This document shows positions 30,184 to 40,501 of a stretch of DNA of 64,000 nt, piece after piece (positions within the stretch are counted from its first letter, which is position 1; the number at the start of each line of letters is the position of its first letter). The position numbers were made by a program, and so were the translations under genes. The stretch is from Vibrio ouci (GTDB lineage: Bacteria > Pseudomonadota > Gammaproteobacteria > Enterobacterales > Vibrionaceae): contig NZ_SATR01000003.1 of the NCBI RefSeq assembly GCF_004551525.1, forward strand, positions 124,001 through 188,000. The letters are read 5' to 3'. The notes beneath the pieces were generated by a model that did not search any database, was not told the origin of the DNA, and saw only the letters and a list, made by a program, of their open reading frames with translations.

Positions 30184-31194
30184 TTAGTCGCCTAGAGTAG
30201 CAACCATTACCGCTTTGATTGTGTGCATGCGGTTTTCAGCTTCATCGAATACGATAGAGTGTTTAGACTCAACCACTTCATCGGTCACTTCCACGCCGTC
30301 TTTCAGTTGTGGGTACTCAGCCGCTAGCTGCTTACCAACAGTCGTATCTTCGCCGTGGAACGCTGGTAGGCAGTGCATGAATTTCACATGTGGGTTGCCC
30401 GTTGCTTTTAGCATTTCCATGTTCACTTGGTAAGGCATCATTAGGTTGATGCGCTCAGCCCAAGCTTCTTTCGCTTCACCCATAGATACCCAAACGTCAG
30501 TGTATAGGTAGTCACAACCTTGAACGCCTTCTTGCACGTCTTCAGTAAGCGTGATTTTCGCACCTGTTTCTTCAGCGATTTCGCGACATGTTGCTACTAG
30601 CTCTTCTTCTGGCCAGAACGCTTTAGGAGCCACTAGACGGATATCCATGCCCATTTTCGCTGCGCCAACCATTAGTGAGTTACCCATGTTGTTGCGTGCA
30701 TCTCCTAGGTAAGCAAACTTCATTTCGTGTAGTTGCTTGCCGCGGCCGTGTTCCATCATAGTTAGGAAGTCAGCTAGGATTTGAGTTGGGTGGAATTCGT
30801 CTGTTAGGCCGTTCCATACTGGTACGCCAGCGTATGCGCCTAGCTCTTCAACGATCTCTTGACCGAAACCACGGTACTCGATGCCGTCGTACATGCGACC
30901 AAGCACGCGAGCTGTATCTTTCATTGACTCTTTGTGACCGATTTGAGAACCAGATGGGCCTAAGTAAGAAACTTGAGCGCCTTGGTCAAATGCTGCAACT
31001 TCAAATGCACAACGCGTACGAGTCGATGTTTTCTCGAATATTAGCGCAATGTTTTTACCTTTTAGACGAGGTTGCTCATAGCCGTTGTATTTTGCTTTTT
31101 TCAGTTCCGCAGAAAGATCCAAGAAGTGTTGGATTTCACGTGGAGTAAAGTCTAATAGTTTTAGGAAGTTACGGTTACGTAGGTTAAAAGCCAT
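30184..31194 (-). CDS. arcB: Ornithine carbamoyltransferase, catabolic type (ArcB)
   Basis: 336 residues. The motifs [20 protein letters not shown], the HPTQ segment and the ornithine-binding MHCLPAFH are complete. In the arginine deiminase pathway it converts citrulline and phosphate to ornithine and carbamoyl phosphate. It is third in the arcA-arcC-arcB order. The N-terminus ([14 protein letters not shown]) resembles Pseudomonas ArcB more than E. coli ArgF/ArgI. It could also serve biosynthesis. Confidence 0.93.
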   Translation of the reverse strand: MAFNLRNRNFLKLLDFTPREIQHFLDLSAELKKAKYNGYEQPRLKGKNIALIFEKTSTRTRCAFEVAAFDQGAQVSYLGPSGSQIGHKESMKDTARVLGRMYDGIEYRGFGQEIVEELGAYAGVPVWNGLTDEFHPTQILADFLTMMEHGRGKQLHEMKFAYLGDARNNMGNSLMVGAAKMGMDIRLVAPKAFWPEEELVATCREIAEETGAKITLTEDVQEGVQGCDYLYTDVWVSMGEAKEAWAERINLMMPYQVNMEMLKATGNPHVKFMHCLPAFHGEDTTVGKQLAAEYPQLKDGVEVTDEVVESKHSIVFDEAENRMHTIKAVMVATLGD

Positions 31195-31298
31195 GATGTT
31201 TTCCTTCTTTGTTTTGTATGCGCTCTCTTGGTTGCAGGGAAAGAGGTAAGAAAGCGCACAAGGTAATTGGTTTTAAATAACTAATGTTTATTTAGGGC

Positions 31299-32210
31299 CT
31301 AGCCTTTAGTGATGTTAGTGCCGGCTGTGCCTTGAAGAATTTGCAGGCCATCTTGCAGTGAGCCGATGCCAACCACTTTGCCGCCTTGCTTAATGAACTC
31401 GCACGATGCTTCGATTTTTGGTCCCATAGAACCGGCATCAAATTGGTATTTCGCCAGTTCGCTTGGGGTAGTGCTACGCAGTGCATGTTGAGTTGGTTTG
31501 CCCCAATCTAGGAAAACTGCGTCGGCATCGGTCAGGATAAGCAGTGCATCGGCGTCTAACTGTTTCGCTAGGAATGCTGCTGACATATCTTTGTCGATAA
31601 CCGCTTCAACACCGACTAACTTGCCGTTTTCACGTTTCACTGGAATACCGCCACCGCCAGTACAAATCACTAAGTGACCTTGTTCGATAAGCGCAGTGAT
31701 CGCTTCATGCTCGATAATGCCCGTTGGTTGTGGGCTTGGTACCACGCGGCGGAAGTGTTGGCCGTCTGGCTTGATTGTCCAGTGGTACTTCTCAGCCAGC
31801 TCACGCGCTTCAGCTTCTTCGTAAATTGGGCCAATTGGCTTAGTTGGGTCAGCGAATGCAGGATCTTTTGGATCGACTGTCATTTGGGTCAACATGCAAG
31901 TAGCGTTAATGTTAGGCATTTGGTTTTTGAATTCTTGCATCAGCATGTAGCCGATCATGCCTTGAGTTTCACTGCCCAATACGTCTAGTGGGTAAGGCGC
32001 GACTTTTTTGTATTCCAAGCCTTGCAGGGCTAGTAAGCCAACTTGTGGGCCATTACCGTGCACAAGTACTACGTTGTACTCTTGAGCGATCTCAGAAATG
32101 GTTTTTACCGCGATTTCAATATTGTGGCGCTGCACATCTGCTTCCAACGGTTCACCGCGACGAAGAAGAGCGTTACCACCTAGTGCTACAACTACAGTTT
32201 GTTTAGTCAT
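31299..32210 (-). CDS. arcC: ArcC, carbamate kinase
   Basis: 303 residues. It makes ATP from carbamoyl phosphate and ADP, the energy-yielding step of the deiminase pathway. Visible are VVALGGNALLRRGEP, LVHGNGPQVG and ICTGGGGIPV, the nucleotide and carbamate sites of the amino acid kinase fold. It lies 60 nt behind arcA. Confidence 0.97.
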   Translation of the reverse strand: MTKQTVVVALGGNALLRRGEPLEADVQRHNIEIAVKTISEIAQEYNVVLVHGNGPQVGLLALQGLEYKKVAPYPLDVLGSETQGMIGYMLMQEFKNQMPNINATCMLTQMTVDPKDPAFADPTKPIGPIYEEAEARELAEKYHWTIKPDGQHFRRVVPSPQPTGIIEHEAITALIEQGHLVICTGGGGIPVKRENGKLVGVEAVIDKDMSAAFLAKQLDADALLILTDADAVFLDWGKPTQHALRSTTPSELAKYQFDAGSMGPKIEASCEFIKQGGKVVGIGSLQDGLQILQGTAGTNITKG

Positions 32211-32270
32211 TGCTGTTATCTCTTTACAGGGGGCAGGAGAAAGTTCCCTCCTGCCAAATCAACTGGTTAC

Positions 32271-33494
32271 TTAAATGCCGTCACGTTCGATTGGGCAGCT
32301 CATGCAGCGAGCGCCGCCGCGACCACGACCTAGCTCATCACCTGGGATAGGTAGTACTGTGATGCCTGCTTTGTCGTATTTCTCGTTGGTGTAAGTGTTG
32401 CCTTCGTAGCCGATAACTACGCCTGGTTTCACAGTAAGAACGTTGTTCGCGTCATTCCACTGCTCACGTTCTGCGTGGAAGTTGTCACCACCCGTAGTGA
32501 TTAGGTTTAGCTTGTCTACGCCAAGTGCTTTCTCAATTGCTGTCACGAAGTAGCCTTCTTCTTTGACGTTGACGGCGCCAGACTCATCACCTGTTAGGCT
32601 CCAGCACTTCACGTCTTTACGCACCACTTCTGGGTAAACAGAGAAGGTGTCTTCGTTCATGTGCGTCATTACAGTATCTAGGTGCATGCAAGAGCGGTGT
32701 TTTGGTAGCTCCATTGCAATGATTTGCTTCGCTTGACCATGTTTGAATAGGCCAGAAGCTAAGTGCTCAACACCTTGTGCGGTTGTACGCTCAGACATGC
32801 CGATAAGTACTGTGCCGCGACCGATAACCAATACGTCACCGCCTTCGATGGTTGAGTTGTCGTAGTTGATGTTTTCGTCATCGCCAAAGTACTTAATGAA
32901 GTCTTGGCCTGCGAAAGTTGGGTGCCAGCGGTAGATAGCGCGAACATGGTTAGTTTCACGTTGACGAGCTGGTTTAGCCATTGGGTTGATAGATACGCCA
33001 CCGTAAACCCAGCATGAAGTGTCACGAGTAAATAGGTGGTTTGGTAGCGGCTCGATGATGAAGTCTGTTGGAGCGTGAAGACCTTGCAACATAGAAGAAG
33101 ACTTCATTGGCATCTCAGCGTAAGACAGACCACCCGTTAGGATCTTCGCTAGCTCTAGGTTTGGAAGGTCACCTAGGTAGCAGCGCACGTCGTTAGCAAA
33201 TGTTTTACCCAAACGGTAATCAGATACTTGACGGCTTAGTAGCCAATCTTTTGCTTCTGGCACTGCAAGCGTATCAGCAAGAAGGTCGGTAAGAAGTAGA
33301 ACCTCAACACCTTGGTCACGTAGCGTTTGAGTAAACACATCGTGCTCTTTACCTGCACGCTCTACTGCAAGTACATCGTCAAACAGTAGGTCATGACAGT
33401 TAGAAGGTGTTAAGTGAGTGAGAGCGCGTCTAGGACGGTGAACAAGAACGCGACGTAATTGACCGATTTCAGAACCTACGTATAACTTACTCAT
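32271..33494 (-). CDS. arcA: ArcA, arginine deiminase
   Basis: 407 residues. It hydrolyses arginine to citrulline and ammonia in the cytoplasm. The guanidino-modifying fold motifs [12 protein letters not shown] and [18 protein letters not shown] are present, and the catalytic cysteine lies in [14 protein letters not shown] at the C-terminus. It is first in the arc operon, with an ARG box 76 nt before its start. Confidence 0.98.
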   Translation of the reverse strand: MSKLYVGSEIGQLRRVLVHRPRRALTHLTPSNCHDLLFDDVLAVERAGKEHDVFTQTLRDQGVEVLLLTDLLADTLAVPEAKDWLLSRQVSDYRLGKTFANDVRCYLGDLPNLELAKILTGGLSYAEMPMKSSSMLQGLHAPTDFIIEPLPNHLFTRDTSCWVYGGVSINPMAKPARQRETNHVRAIYRWHPTFAGQDFIKYFGDDENINYDNSTIEGGDVLVIGRGTVLIGMSERTTAQGVEHLASGLFKHGQAKQIIAMELPKHRSCMHLDTVMTHMNEDTFSVYPEVVRKDVKCWSLTGDESGAVNVKEEGYFVTAIEKALGVDKLNLITTGGDNFHAEREQWNDANNVLTVKPGVVIGYEGNTYTNEKYDKAGITVLPIPGDELGRGRGGARCMSCPIERDGI

Positions 33495-33569
33495 GATCGT
33501 ATCTCTCTTATATTTCTTTAATTAGTTTTAATTTAAAAAACTAATAATTAATTTGTAGGGAATAGAAGC

Positions 33570-33587
33570 GTGAATTTATTTATTCAC
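33570..33587 (-). promoter_or_regulatory. ARG box (ArgR operator) before arcA
   Basis: GTGAATTTATTTATTCAC is an 18-bp palindrome with perfect six-base arms and an A/T centre, matching the known ARG box pattern TGAAT-N4-6-ATTCA. Another ATTCA half-site follows 22 bp away (33604-33608), so a tandem pair is likely. The adjacent argR gene is the probable regulator. Confidence 0.75.
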
Positions 33588-33608
33588 TTATTTTGTTTCT
33601 GGAATTCA

Positions 33609-34066
33609 TATTACGCCTGTTGGCAGGGGATTCTTAGAGGTCAATCACAGTTCGTTTTTTATGCTCCAGGCCTTGATTTACAAGGGTTTTAACAATATCT
33701 ATTCACTTGTTGCCTGGATGTAAATGCCCTATTTAGGTAGCTTATTGGGAAGTTTATGCATCACTTTATGCGTAGGATTAGATTGGCGGTGTTTAACAGG
33801 AAGAATATTCAATTTAAATATCTTGATAAAAAAGTGAATAGATTAGAAATATGCACTATAAGTTCCTAGTTAAGTGGTTTTGAATAGTAAATTACTCCTC
33901 TGGTAACAAAACTTTCGATAATAAATTTGTTCTGGATCACATTAGATATTTAAAACATGCCAAACACTAAAATAAGATTGATTAATAGAGTTAATTAATA
34001 GCGATAGTTTTTCTTATTAATAAATGTCGGGAAATATAAATAAATTGAATGAAGTTATTTGAATTA
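33609..34066. promoter_or_regulatory. AT-rich non-coding region upstream of arcA
   Basis: No gene is visible. It is very AT-rich and contains several further imperfect GTGAAT/ATTCA-like half-sites (near 33697 and 33833). It probably carries the arc promoter and oxygen- or sugar-responsive sites, none of which I can assign firmly. Confidence 0.4.
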
Positions 34067-34369
34067 GTCATTCCATAGAGCGACCCAGGAGCGAGTAGGG
34101 AATCTCAAAAATAGTGCGACTAGCGTTAAGAGATCCCCAACTCGTTCGTTCCTCACTCTTGAGGATGACAGTGCTGTAGTGAAGAGGAGTTTTGTTAGTC
34201 ATTCCATAGAGCGACGCAGGAGTGAGTAGGGAATCTCTAAAATAGAGCGACTAGCTTTACAAGATCCCCAGCTCGTTTGTTCCGCATTCTTGAGGATGAC
34301 GATGCTGTAGTGGGGATGGGATTTGTTAGTCATTCCATAGAGTGACGCAGGAGAGAGTAGGGAATCTCT
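34067..34369. repeat. Tandem array of palindromic repeat family B (131-bp unit, 2.3 copies)
   Basis: Units start GTCATTCCATAGAG at 34067, 34198 and 34329, spaced exactly 131 bp. Each full unit has a ~105-bp palindromic element ending GAGGATGAC plus a ~26-bp linker (GCTGTAGTG...TTTGTTA). The third is cut off after 41 bp. The same element occurs alone at 20879-20983. Confidence 0.9.
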
Positions 34370-34398
34370 AGACGGGTCTTACCTAGCCTAGATACGAG

Positions 34399-34421
34399 AA
34401 AAGCCGCACTAAGGCGGCTTT
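34399..34421 (-). terminator. Terminator of the YfcC-family gene
   Basis: AAAGCCGC / GCGGCTTT stem; on the minus strand T's follow. A second perfect hairpin GGCTCAC / GTGAGCC lies at 34429-34447, between this and the stop codon. Confidence 0.8.
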
Positions 34422-34471
34422 GGGAGAGGGCTCACTTCCTGTGAGCCGGGTAAGGAAAAGAAACGATTAAC

Positions 34472-35920
34472 TTAGATTAGCGCGGCAATACTTAGACATA
34501 CGATGCAGAACAGAGTCAGAATCGCGAGTAGTGGCGCTACCCATTTCACCCAGCGAACGTAAGGGACGCGAGCGATAGCCAGACCACCCATTACCACCGC
34601 TGATGTAGGAGTAATTAAGTTCACCAGGCCTGAAGCTGACTGGTAAGCAGTGATCACAAGCTCACGACCAACACCAGCAAAGTCAGCAAGTGGCGCCATG
34701 ATTGGCATAGTTAATACCGCTAGACCTGACGTTGAAGGCACTAGGAACGACAGTAGAATTTCTAGGAAGAACATCACGTTGATGAACACTACTGACGATA
34801 GACCCGTCACCATTTGTTCTGCTGAGAACAAGATAGTATCGGTGATCATACCGCGGTCCATCACCACCACGATGCCGCGAGCAATACCGATAATCAGTGC
34901 GACACCCAGTAGGTCACGAGCGCCGTCGATAAAGCTATTGGTAAAGTCTTCTTCACTCATGCGAGCCACTAGACCAACAAGAATTGTTGCCGCTAGGAAC
35001 ATAGCTGAGATCTCTGCCATCCACCATCCTGCAACAGACACACCGTAAATCATTACCCCGAATGAACCACCGAAGATAGTTAGGATAACTTTACGCGTTG
35101 TTGTGAACTCTAGAGAGCCGCCATCTTGATTGCCAAGGAAGTGTTTCTTGTTCTCTTCGTACTTGTCATAAACGATAGACTTGCTTTGGTCTTCACGAAC
35201 CATGCGAGCGTAACGCATCACGTAAGCAACACAGATGCCGTAGCCAATCACTAGCATGATTGCGCGTAGCATGATGCCATCGGTAAATGGAATACCAGAA
35301 GCGTTGGCAGCAATTACCGTCGCGAATGGGTTGATGGTAGAACCTAGTACACCGATACCAGCGCCGAGCAGTACAGTCGCTGCGGCAACTAGTGGGTCAA
35401 AGCGTGCTGCCATCATCACAGGAACCAGTAAGGTATAGAAAGGCAATGACTCTTCCGCCATACCATAGACGGTCCCGCCAGCTGCAAACAGTGCCATCAA
35501 GATAGGAATCATCATCTCTTCTCTACCTTCCAAGCGATGGGTAACGCGTTCGATACCCGCATCAATTGCGCCAGTCTTGGTTACTAGGCCTAGGAAGCCA
35601 CCGATGATAAGAATGAAAAGAGAAACATCGATTGCAGCAGCTTCATAGCTATTGTGGTCGTAGAAGCCATCAATCGGTGCTAGCAGAACATCAATCACAC
35701 CTTGAGGGTTACCTTCAACGGCCTGATAGGTGCCAGTGACAGGAACTTCACGACCTAGGTCTTCATTCATTGCACGGTCGTATTGACCTGCGGGAACAAT
35801 CCAAGTCAGCATTGCTACTAAAGCAATTAAGATAAAAAGAATGGTGTATGCAGAAGGGAATTTAAAGTTGGCAAAGAAGCCACCTTTTTTTTCTTCGGTC
35901 GGTACAGTTTGGGTTGTCAT
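34472..35920 (-). CDS. YfcC-family permease, probable arginine/ornithine transporter of the ADI locus
   Basis: 482 residues with about 12 membrane helices. Cytoplasmic N-terminus, then FPSAYTILFILIALVAMLTWIVPAGQYDR, the typical start of the YfcC/C4-dicarboxylate-carrier-like family. Conserved GSTINPFATVIAANASGIPF and LVPSTSGLAVLTMPIMAPLADF segments are present. It is on the same strand upstream of arcA, where an arginine:ornithine antiporter is usually found. The substrate is inferred from that position only. Confidence 0.82.
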   Translation of the reverse strand: MTTQTVPTEEKKGGFFANFKFPSAYTILFILIALVAMLTWIVPAGQYDRAMNEDLGREVPVTGTYQAVEGNPQGVIDVLLAPIDGFYDHNSYEAAAIDVSLFILIIGGFLGLVTKTGAIDAGIERVTHRLEGREEMMIPILMALFAAGGTVYGMAEESLPFYTLLVPVMMAARFDPLVAAATVLLGAGIGVLGSTINPFATVIAANASGIPFTDGIMLRAIMLVIGYGICVAYVMRYARMVREDQSKSIVYDKYEENKKHFLGNQDGGSLEFTTTRKVILTIFGGSFGVMIYGVSVAGWWMAEISAMFLAATILVGLVARMSEEDFTNSFIDGARDLLGVALIIGIARGIVVVMDRGMITDTILFSAEQMVTGLSSVVFINVMFFLEILLSFLVPSTSGLAVLTMPIMAPLADFAGVGRELVITAYQSASGLVNLITPTSAVVMGGLAIARVPYVRWVKWVAPLLAILTLFCIVCLSIAALI

Positions 35921-36351
35921 GGCTATCTCCTTACTTTTATTTATATACCGATAAATAAAAGTGAATCAGCGACTCATCGTTATTAAAAATAAAATAACTC
36001 TGTAGGGAAGTTATTGGTAATTGGAATTCTTATATAGGCTTTTTGCCTGTTGGGGCTATTTTAATCCGAGGTTGGAAAGGTAACTTTGTCGGTCTTCACA
36101 AAAATATAGACCCTATCTTTGTGTGGTTTTTTGCATCAGAGTAAGTGGAGACTAATTGTTTGAAATAGTCGGATTAATATTCTTTTGTTAGATGGAGTTT
36201 TCTTATTGGCTTAAGTGAAAATGGCTGTGGTTCAATAATAAGGGAATTTTATTCAAATCGCCGGATTAAAATGCAAGATTAAATTTCGGAGCTTTTATTG
36301 ATTAAAGTCAAAAATGAAATGTGAGCTAAGTATTTTTACGGTGGAGAAAAT
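35921..36351. promoter_or_regulatory. Non-coding gap upstream of the YfcC-family gene
   Basis: AT-rich, with no convincing gene on either strand. By position it carries the promoter of the permease gene. GTGAATCAGCG near 35960 could be a weak ARG half-site. Confidence 0.35.
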
Positions 36352-36373
36352 AAAAAAGGGAGCCGAAGCTCCC
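36352..36373 (-). terminator. Terminator of dcuA
   Basis: GGGAGC-CGAA-GCTCCC hairpin with a stable tetraloop, followed on the minus strand by TTTTTT; 19 nt after the dcuA stop codon. Confidence 0.88.
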
Positions 36374-36392
36374 TATATATTCGCTGATGCGA

Positions 36393-37700
36393 TTAGATAA
36401 ATAGACCACCAAATGTGAAGCCAAGTGCTACTGCAGAAGCAATTGTTGCTACACCAGGGATGAAGAACGGGTGGTTAAAGACGTACTTACCAATGCGTGT
36501 TGAGCCTGTGTCATCCATCTCAACCGCGGCTAGTAGCGTTGGGTAAGTTGGCAGTACGAACAGAGCACTTACAGCGGCAAATGATGCAACGGCTGTCAGT
36601 GGCGCAACACCGATTGCAAGCGCTGCTGGCATTAGAGCCACAGTCGTTGCACCTTGTGAGTAAAGCAGCATAGAGGCAAAGAATAGTACCATTGCTAGCA
36701 TCCATGGGTAATCTGCCAGTAGAGCACCTGCGACTTCTTTAATGCCATCTACGTGCGCGTTTACGAACGTTGAACCAAGCCATGCTACACCAAGTACACA
36801 GACACACGCTGTCATACCTGAGCGGAATGTTGCCGCAGCTGGGATTTTACCTGCGTCGATTTTACAGCTCATTACGATCGCTGCTGCGGCTGCTAGCATT
36901 ACCGTCATGATTGCTTCATTACGACCAAGTGCTGGATTTTCGATTAAGCCAATTGAGTTTGAAATTGCCGCTGCGTAACAAACCACAAAACCAATCGCCG
37001 CTAGGAAGATGTACGTTGCTTTTTTCGCAGTCGGTAGAATCTCACGCTGCTCATCTGTAGCGAGTTTGATTAGGCCTTTTTCTAGACGCTCTTGGTAAAC
37101 AGGATCATCTTTTAGCTCACAGCCCATGAAGTTTGCAACGAATGCACCAACCATACAGGCAACGAAGGTGGTTGGAATACACACTGCAAGTAGCGTTAGG
37201 TAATCAACACCCATTGGTGCCAGCATTGCCGCGAATGCCACAACCGCTGCAGAAATTGGCGACGCAGTGATGGCGATTTGAGATGCTACAACCGCAATAG
37301 AAAGTGGGCGAGAAGGACGAACGCCTTGGCCTTTAGCTACTTCTGCAATTACTGGTAGCGTTGAGAATGCGGTGTGACCTGTACCGGCCATTAATGTCAT
37401 CAAGAAGGTAACAATCGGCGCGTAAAATGTGATGCGCTCTGGGTGCTTACGCAAAAAGTTTTCAGCCACTTGTACCATCCAATCTAGACCACCGGCGACT
37501 TGCATAGCTGCAATCGCGGTAATCACTGACATGATGATCAGGATTACATCAATAGGAATGAATGCTTGGCTGGTTGGTACGCCTAAGACTAACGACAGGG
37601 CGATAACACCCGCACCGCCGGCTAGACCAATACCGATACCGCCGATTCGTGCCCCTAAATAGATAAAGAGCAGAACGACAAAGAGCTCTACTGCCACCAT
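36393..37700 (-). CDS. dcuA: Anaerobic C4-dicarboxylate antiporter, DcuA/DcuB family
   Basis: 435 residues with 10-12 membrane segments. Visible are VELFVVLLFIYLGARIGGIG, AMQVAGGLDWMVQ, QIAITASPISAAVVAF and PTYPTLLAAVEMDDTG, all typical of DcuA/B. It exchanges aspartate or fumarate for succinate. It lies behind aspA on the same strand (about 150-nt gap), as in E. coli aspA-dcuA, which favours dcuA over dcuB. Confidence 0.92.
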   Translation of the reverse strand: MVAVELFVVLLFIYLGARIGGIGIGLAGGAGVIALSLVLGVPTSQAFIPIDVILIIMSVITAIAAMQVAGGLDWMVQVAENFLRKHPERITFYAPIVTFLMTLMAGTGHTAFSTLPVIAEVAKGQGVRPSRPLSIAVVASQIAITASPISAAVVAFAAMLAPMGVDYLTLLAVCIPTTFVACMVGAFVANFMGCELKDDPVYQERLEKGLIKLATDEQREILPTAKKATYIFLAAIGFVVCYAAAISNSIGLIENPALGRNEAIMTVMLAAAAAIVMSCKIDAGKIPAAATFRSGMTACVCVLGVAWLGSTFVNAHVDGIKEVAGALLADYPWMLAMVLFFASMLLYSQGATTVALMPAALAIGVAPLTAVASFAAVSALFVLPTYPTLLAAVEMDDTGSTRIGKYVFNHPFFIPGVATIASAVALGFTFGGLFI

Positions 37701-37817
37701 AATAATTACCTCATAAAGTTATTTTGATTCTGATTATCTAAAAACTCACTGTCTGAATGTTTAGATAATCAGAAAATAAAGACCTTGGGCTGTGTGTGGT
37801 TAACCGTATAAAGGCCT

Positions 37818-37842
37818 AAAAAAGGCCCCGTTTGGGGCCTTT
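37818..37842 (-). terminator. Terminator after aspA
   Basis: AAAGGCCCC / GGGGCCTTT stem followed on the minus strand by T's. It separates aspA from dcuA, though read-through or a separate dcuA promoter is likely. Confidence 0.85.
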
Positions 37843-37854
37843 GTCGCTTTGCGA

Positions 37855-39306
37855 TTACTCGTAGCGTTTCGCTTTATACGTTGGGTGCATAAAGTTTTCA
37901 ACAGAAAGAATGTCATCGAGCTCTTCTTCTGTTAATAAGCCGCGCTCAAGAACCACTTCACGTACACTCTTACCTGTTTCTGCACAGATCTTACCCACAA
38001 TGTCACCTTCGTGGTGGCCAATGTATGGGTTTAGGTAAGTGACGATACCGATAGAGTTGTAAACGTAGTTCTCACACACTTCTTTGTTAACAGTGATGCC
38101 GTCAACACACTTGTCACGCAAGTTAACACATGCATTGTGTAGTAGAGAGATAGACTCAAACACGCTTTGTGCGATTACTGGTTCCATTACGTTTAGCTGT
38201 AGCTGACCGCCTTCTGCTGCGAAAGAAACCGTGTTGTCGTTACCTAGTACTTTAAAGCAAACTTGGTTCACTACTTCTGGGATAACTGGGTTTACTTTAG
38301 CTGGCATGATAGAAGAGCCTGCTTGCATTTCTGGTAGGTTTAGCTCGTTTAGACCAGAGCGAGGGCCAGAAGAAAGTAGACGAAGATCGTTACAGATCTT
38401 AGACAGTTTCACTGCTAGACGTTTAAGCGCGCCGTGGGTCATTACGTAAGCGCCACAGTCAGACGTCGCTTCGATTAGGTCTTCTGCTGGAACCACTTCT
38501 AGGCCTGTTACTTCCGCTAGGTGTTTTACCGCCGTTGCTTGGTAACCAGCTGGTGCATTTAGACCAGTACCGATTGCGGTTGCGCCTAGGTTGATTTCTA
38601 GTAGCAGCTTAGAGGTGTAGTCTAGCGCACGAATCTCTTCGTTTAGCGTTACTGCCCATGCGTGGAACTCTTGACCCACTGTCATAGGAACTGCGTCTTG
38701 AAGCTGAGTGCGGCCCATCTTCAACACACCTTTGAATTCTTGTGCTTTAAGCTCGAATGCACCTTTTAGGTATTCGATCGCTTCCATCAACTGATGAACA
38801 CTGTTGTAAACCGCAATACGGAAGCCCGTTGGGTATGCACAGTTAGTTGATTGGCTCTTGTTTACGTGATCGTTCGGGTTGATGAACTCATATTGGCCTT
38901 TTTCCTTGCCCATAAGTTCAAGTGCAACGTTCGCGATAACTTCGTTAGTGTTCATGTTCACTGACGTGCCTGCACCGCCTTGGAATACGTCTGATGGGAA
39001 CTGATCCATGCACTTACCTGTTTCAAGGATCAAATCACACGCTTCTAGGATGTAGTTAGCAACGTCTTTTGGAATCGCACCAAGCTCTTTGTTTGCGAGT
39101 GCAGCGGCTTTCTTCGTCATCACCATACCACGGACGAATTCAGGTACGTCTGAGATAGTAGTGTTTGAAATATTGAAGTTTTCGATCGCGCGTAGAGTAT
39201 GAATGCCGTAGTACGCATCAGCTGGTACGTGGCGCTCGCCTAGTAGGTCTTCTTCGATACGAGTTGCAGGGTTAGCCGTTTTTGGAGCATCAGTTAGGGT
39301 AGCCAT
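37855..39306 (-). CDS. aspA: AspA, aspartate ammonia-lyase
   Basis: 483 residues. It deaminates aspartate to fumarate, feeding fumarate respiration with DcuA. The fumarase/aspartase signature [20 protein letters not shown] is intact, as are [20 protein letters not shown] and [14 protein letters not shown]. The N-terminal 12 residues are longer than in the E. coli enzyme, but the ATG is preceded by an AGGAT box. Confidence 0.97.
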   Translation of the reverse strand: MATLTDAPKTANPATRIEEDLLGERHVPADAYYGIHTLRAIENFNISNTTISDVPEFVRGMVMTKKAAALANKELGAIPKDVANYILEACDLILETGKCMDQFPSDVFQGGAGTSVNMNTNEVIANVALELMGKEKGQYEFINPNDHVNKSQSTNCAYPTGFRIAVYNSVHQLMEAIEYLKGAFELKAQEFKGVLKMGRTQLQDAVPMTVGQEFHAWAVTLNEEIRALDYTSKLLLEINLGATAIGTGLNAPAGYQATAVKHLAEVTGLEVVPAEDLIEATSDCGAYVMTHGALKRLAVKLSKICNDLRLLSSGPRSGLNELNLPEMQAGSSIMPAKVNPVIPEVVNQVCFKVLGNDNTVSFAAEGGQLQLNVMEPVIAQSVFESISLLHNACVNLRDKCVDGITVNKEVCENYVYNSIGIVTYLNPYIGHHEGDIVGKICAETGKSVREVVLERGLLTEEELDDILSVENFMHPTYKAKRYE

Positions 39307-39633
39307 ACAGGATCCTTAGGAATTTATTCTGATAATAAAGTTTATTTCTAGCCATTCTGTAGTTTAAGAATCCATTCGGCAGAATTTTTGGCTGTATAAT
39401 CCGTCCTGACTTATGTGGCACATGATACTGTACCTAGCGTATAAAAATAGTAACTTGATCACCTTTTTTTGCTTTTGTTGAGTCAAAATTTGGTTAGATA
39501 TGAACAGAGTATTAATAACCCTTTAGTGGTGGGGTTTAATTGAGTTTTTTATCATTTCCATGTCACGTTTTTTTACTGCTTTAATTTGAGCTCAAACCGC
39601 CTTACACGTACACTGAGTACAACAAAGGAGGGC
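39307..39633. promoter_or_regulatory. Divergent promoter region aspA / fxsA
   Basis: No gene is visible. It holds the promoters for aspA (minus) and fxsA (plus). A TGTGGCACATGA sequence near 39414 faintly resembles a CRP site but does not match the consensus well. GGAGG before the GTG start of fxsA is clear. Confidence 0.4.
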
Positions 39634-39635
39634 GT

Positions 39636-40154
39636 GTGTTTCCTATCTTATTACTACTGTTTATTTTCGTTCCTATCATCGAAATAGGCCTATTTATTCA
39701 AGTTGGTGGCTTTCTTGGACTGTGGCCAACTATCGCCTTAGTATTGATTACTGCATTCGTGGGAGCTTCCCTAGTGCGTAGCCAAGGCCTACAGACCTTA
39801 ATGTCGGTCCAAAACCGTCTTCAGCAAGGTGAGCTTCCCGCTCAGCAGATCTTTGAAGGGGTGATGCTGGCCGTTGCAGGTGTATTACTACTGACGCCAG
39901 GTTTTATGACTGATGCATTGGGTATGCTGGTGCTATTGCCAGCACCTCGTGCCATGATTGCCAAATACCTTATGAGTAAAATGGTGGTCAAGTCGATGGG
40001 CAGTAATGGCTTCCATGGTAGCTTTCAAGGTGACCAGTTTGGCCAAAGCCCATTTGAGCAAGATCCATTCCATCGTGATGACTCACAGCAAGGTTCGACT
40101 TTTGAAGGTGAGTTTGAGCGAAAAGATGATGACGATCGCAATAGATTGAATTAA
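39636..40154 (+). CDS. fxsA: FxsA, membrane protein (phage T7 exclusion suppressor family)
   Basis: 172 residues. Three or four hydrophobic segments lie in the first ~125 residues (FPILLLLFIFVPIIEIGLFI; GVMLAVAGVLLLTPGFMTDA), followed by an acidic, Gln-rich tail. The family is a cytoplasmic membrane protein whose overproduction relieves T7 exclusion by the F plasmid; its normal role is unknown. The start is GTG with AAAGGAGGG upstream. Linkage to aspA is conserved in E. coli. Confidence 0.92.
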   Translation: MFPILLLLFIFVPIIEIGLFIQVGGFLGLWPTIALVLITAFVGASLVRSQGLQTLMSVQNRLQQGELPAQQIFEGVMLAVAGVLLLTPGFMTDALGMLVLLPAPRAMIAKYLMSKMVVKSMGSNGFHGSFQGDQFGQSPFEQDPFHRDDSQQGSTFEGEFERKDDDDRNRLN

Positions 40155-40169
40155 TCGGTCCGATAATAA

Positions 40170-40198
40170 AAAAGGCGCTTTTTATAGCGTCTTTTTTT
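40170..40198 (+). terminator. Terminator of fxsA
   Basis: AAAGGCGCT / AGCGTCTTT stem (one G-U pair) followed by TTTTTTT. Confidence 0.8.
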
Positions 40199-40489
40199 AT
40201 GCCTACAAATCAAGATAATAGTAGAGCTATTGCTTTATTTATTAGCAAAAACTGATTTATTTCAGCTGGATATTCTCATTTTTGAAACTTCTGTTATCAC
40301 GATATGTTGAAAACTTGATGGTGCTTCAAATATTCAGCATATCTATGAGATCGAAATCTCACTGTCACTGAATGTAATTTTTTGTTTCATAAAAAACGTC
40401 AACACTGAGCAAGGTTTATTAATAAGTAGTCACGCTAAAAGTGATTTGGAACACGCTTTCTAGTTGATGTGTAACATTGGAAGCGATGC
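40199..40489. promoter_or_regulatory. Non-coding leader upstream of the nuclease gene
   Basis: AT-rich, with no gene seen. It should contain the nuclease promoter. GGTGGA lies before the ATG at 40502 and GGAAG before the alternative ATG at 40490. Confidence 0.35.
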
Positions 40490-40501
40490 ATGGTGGATAA
40501 C

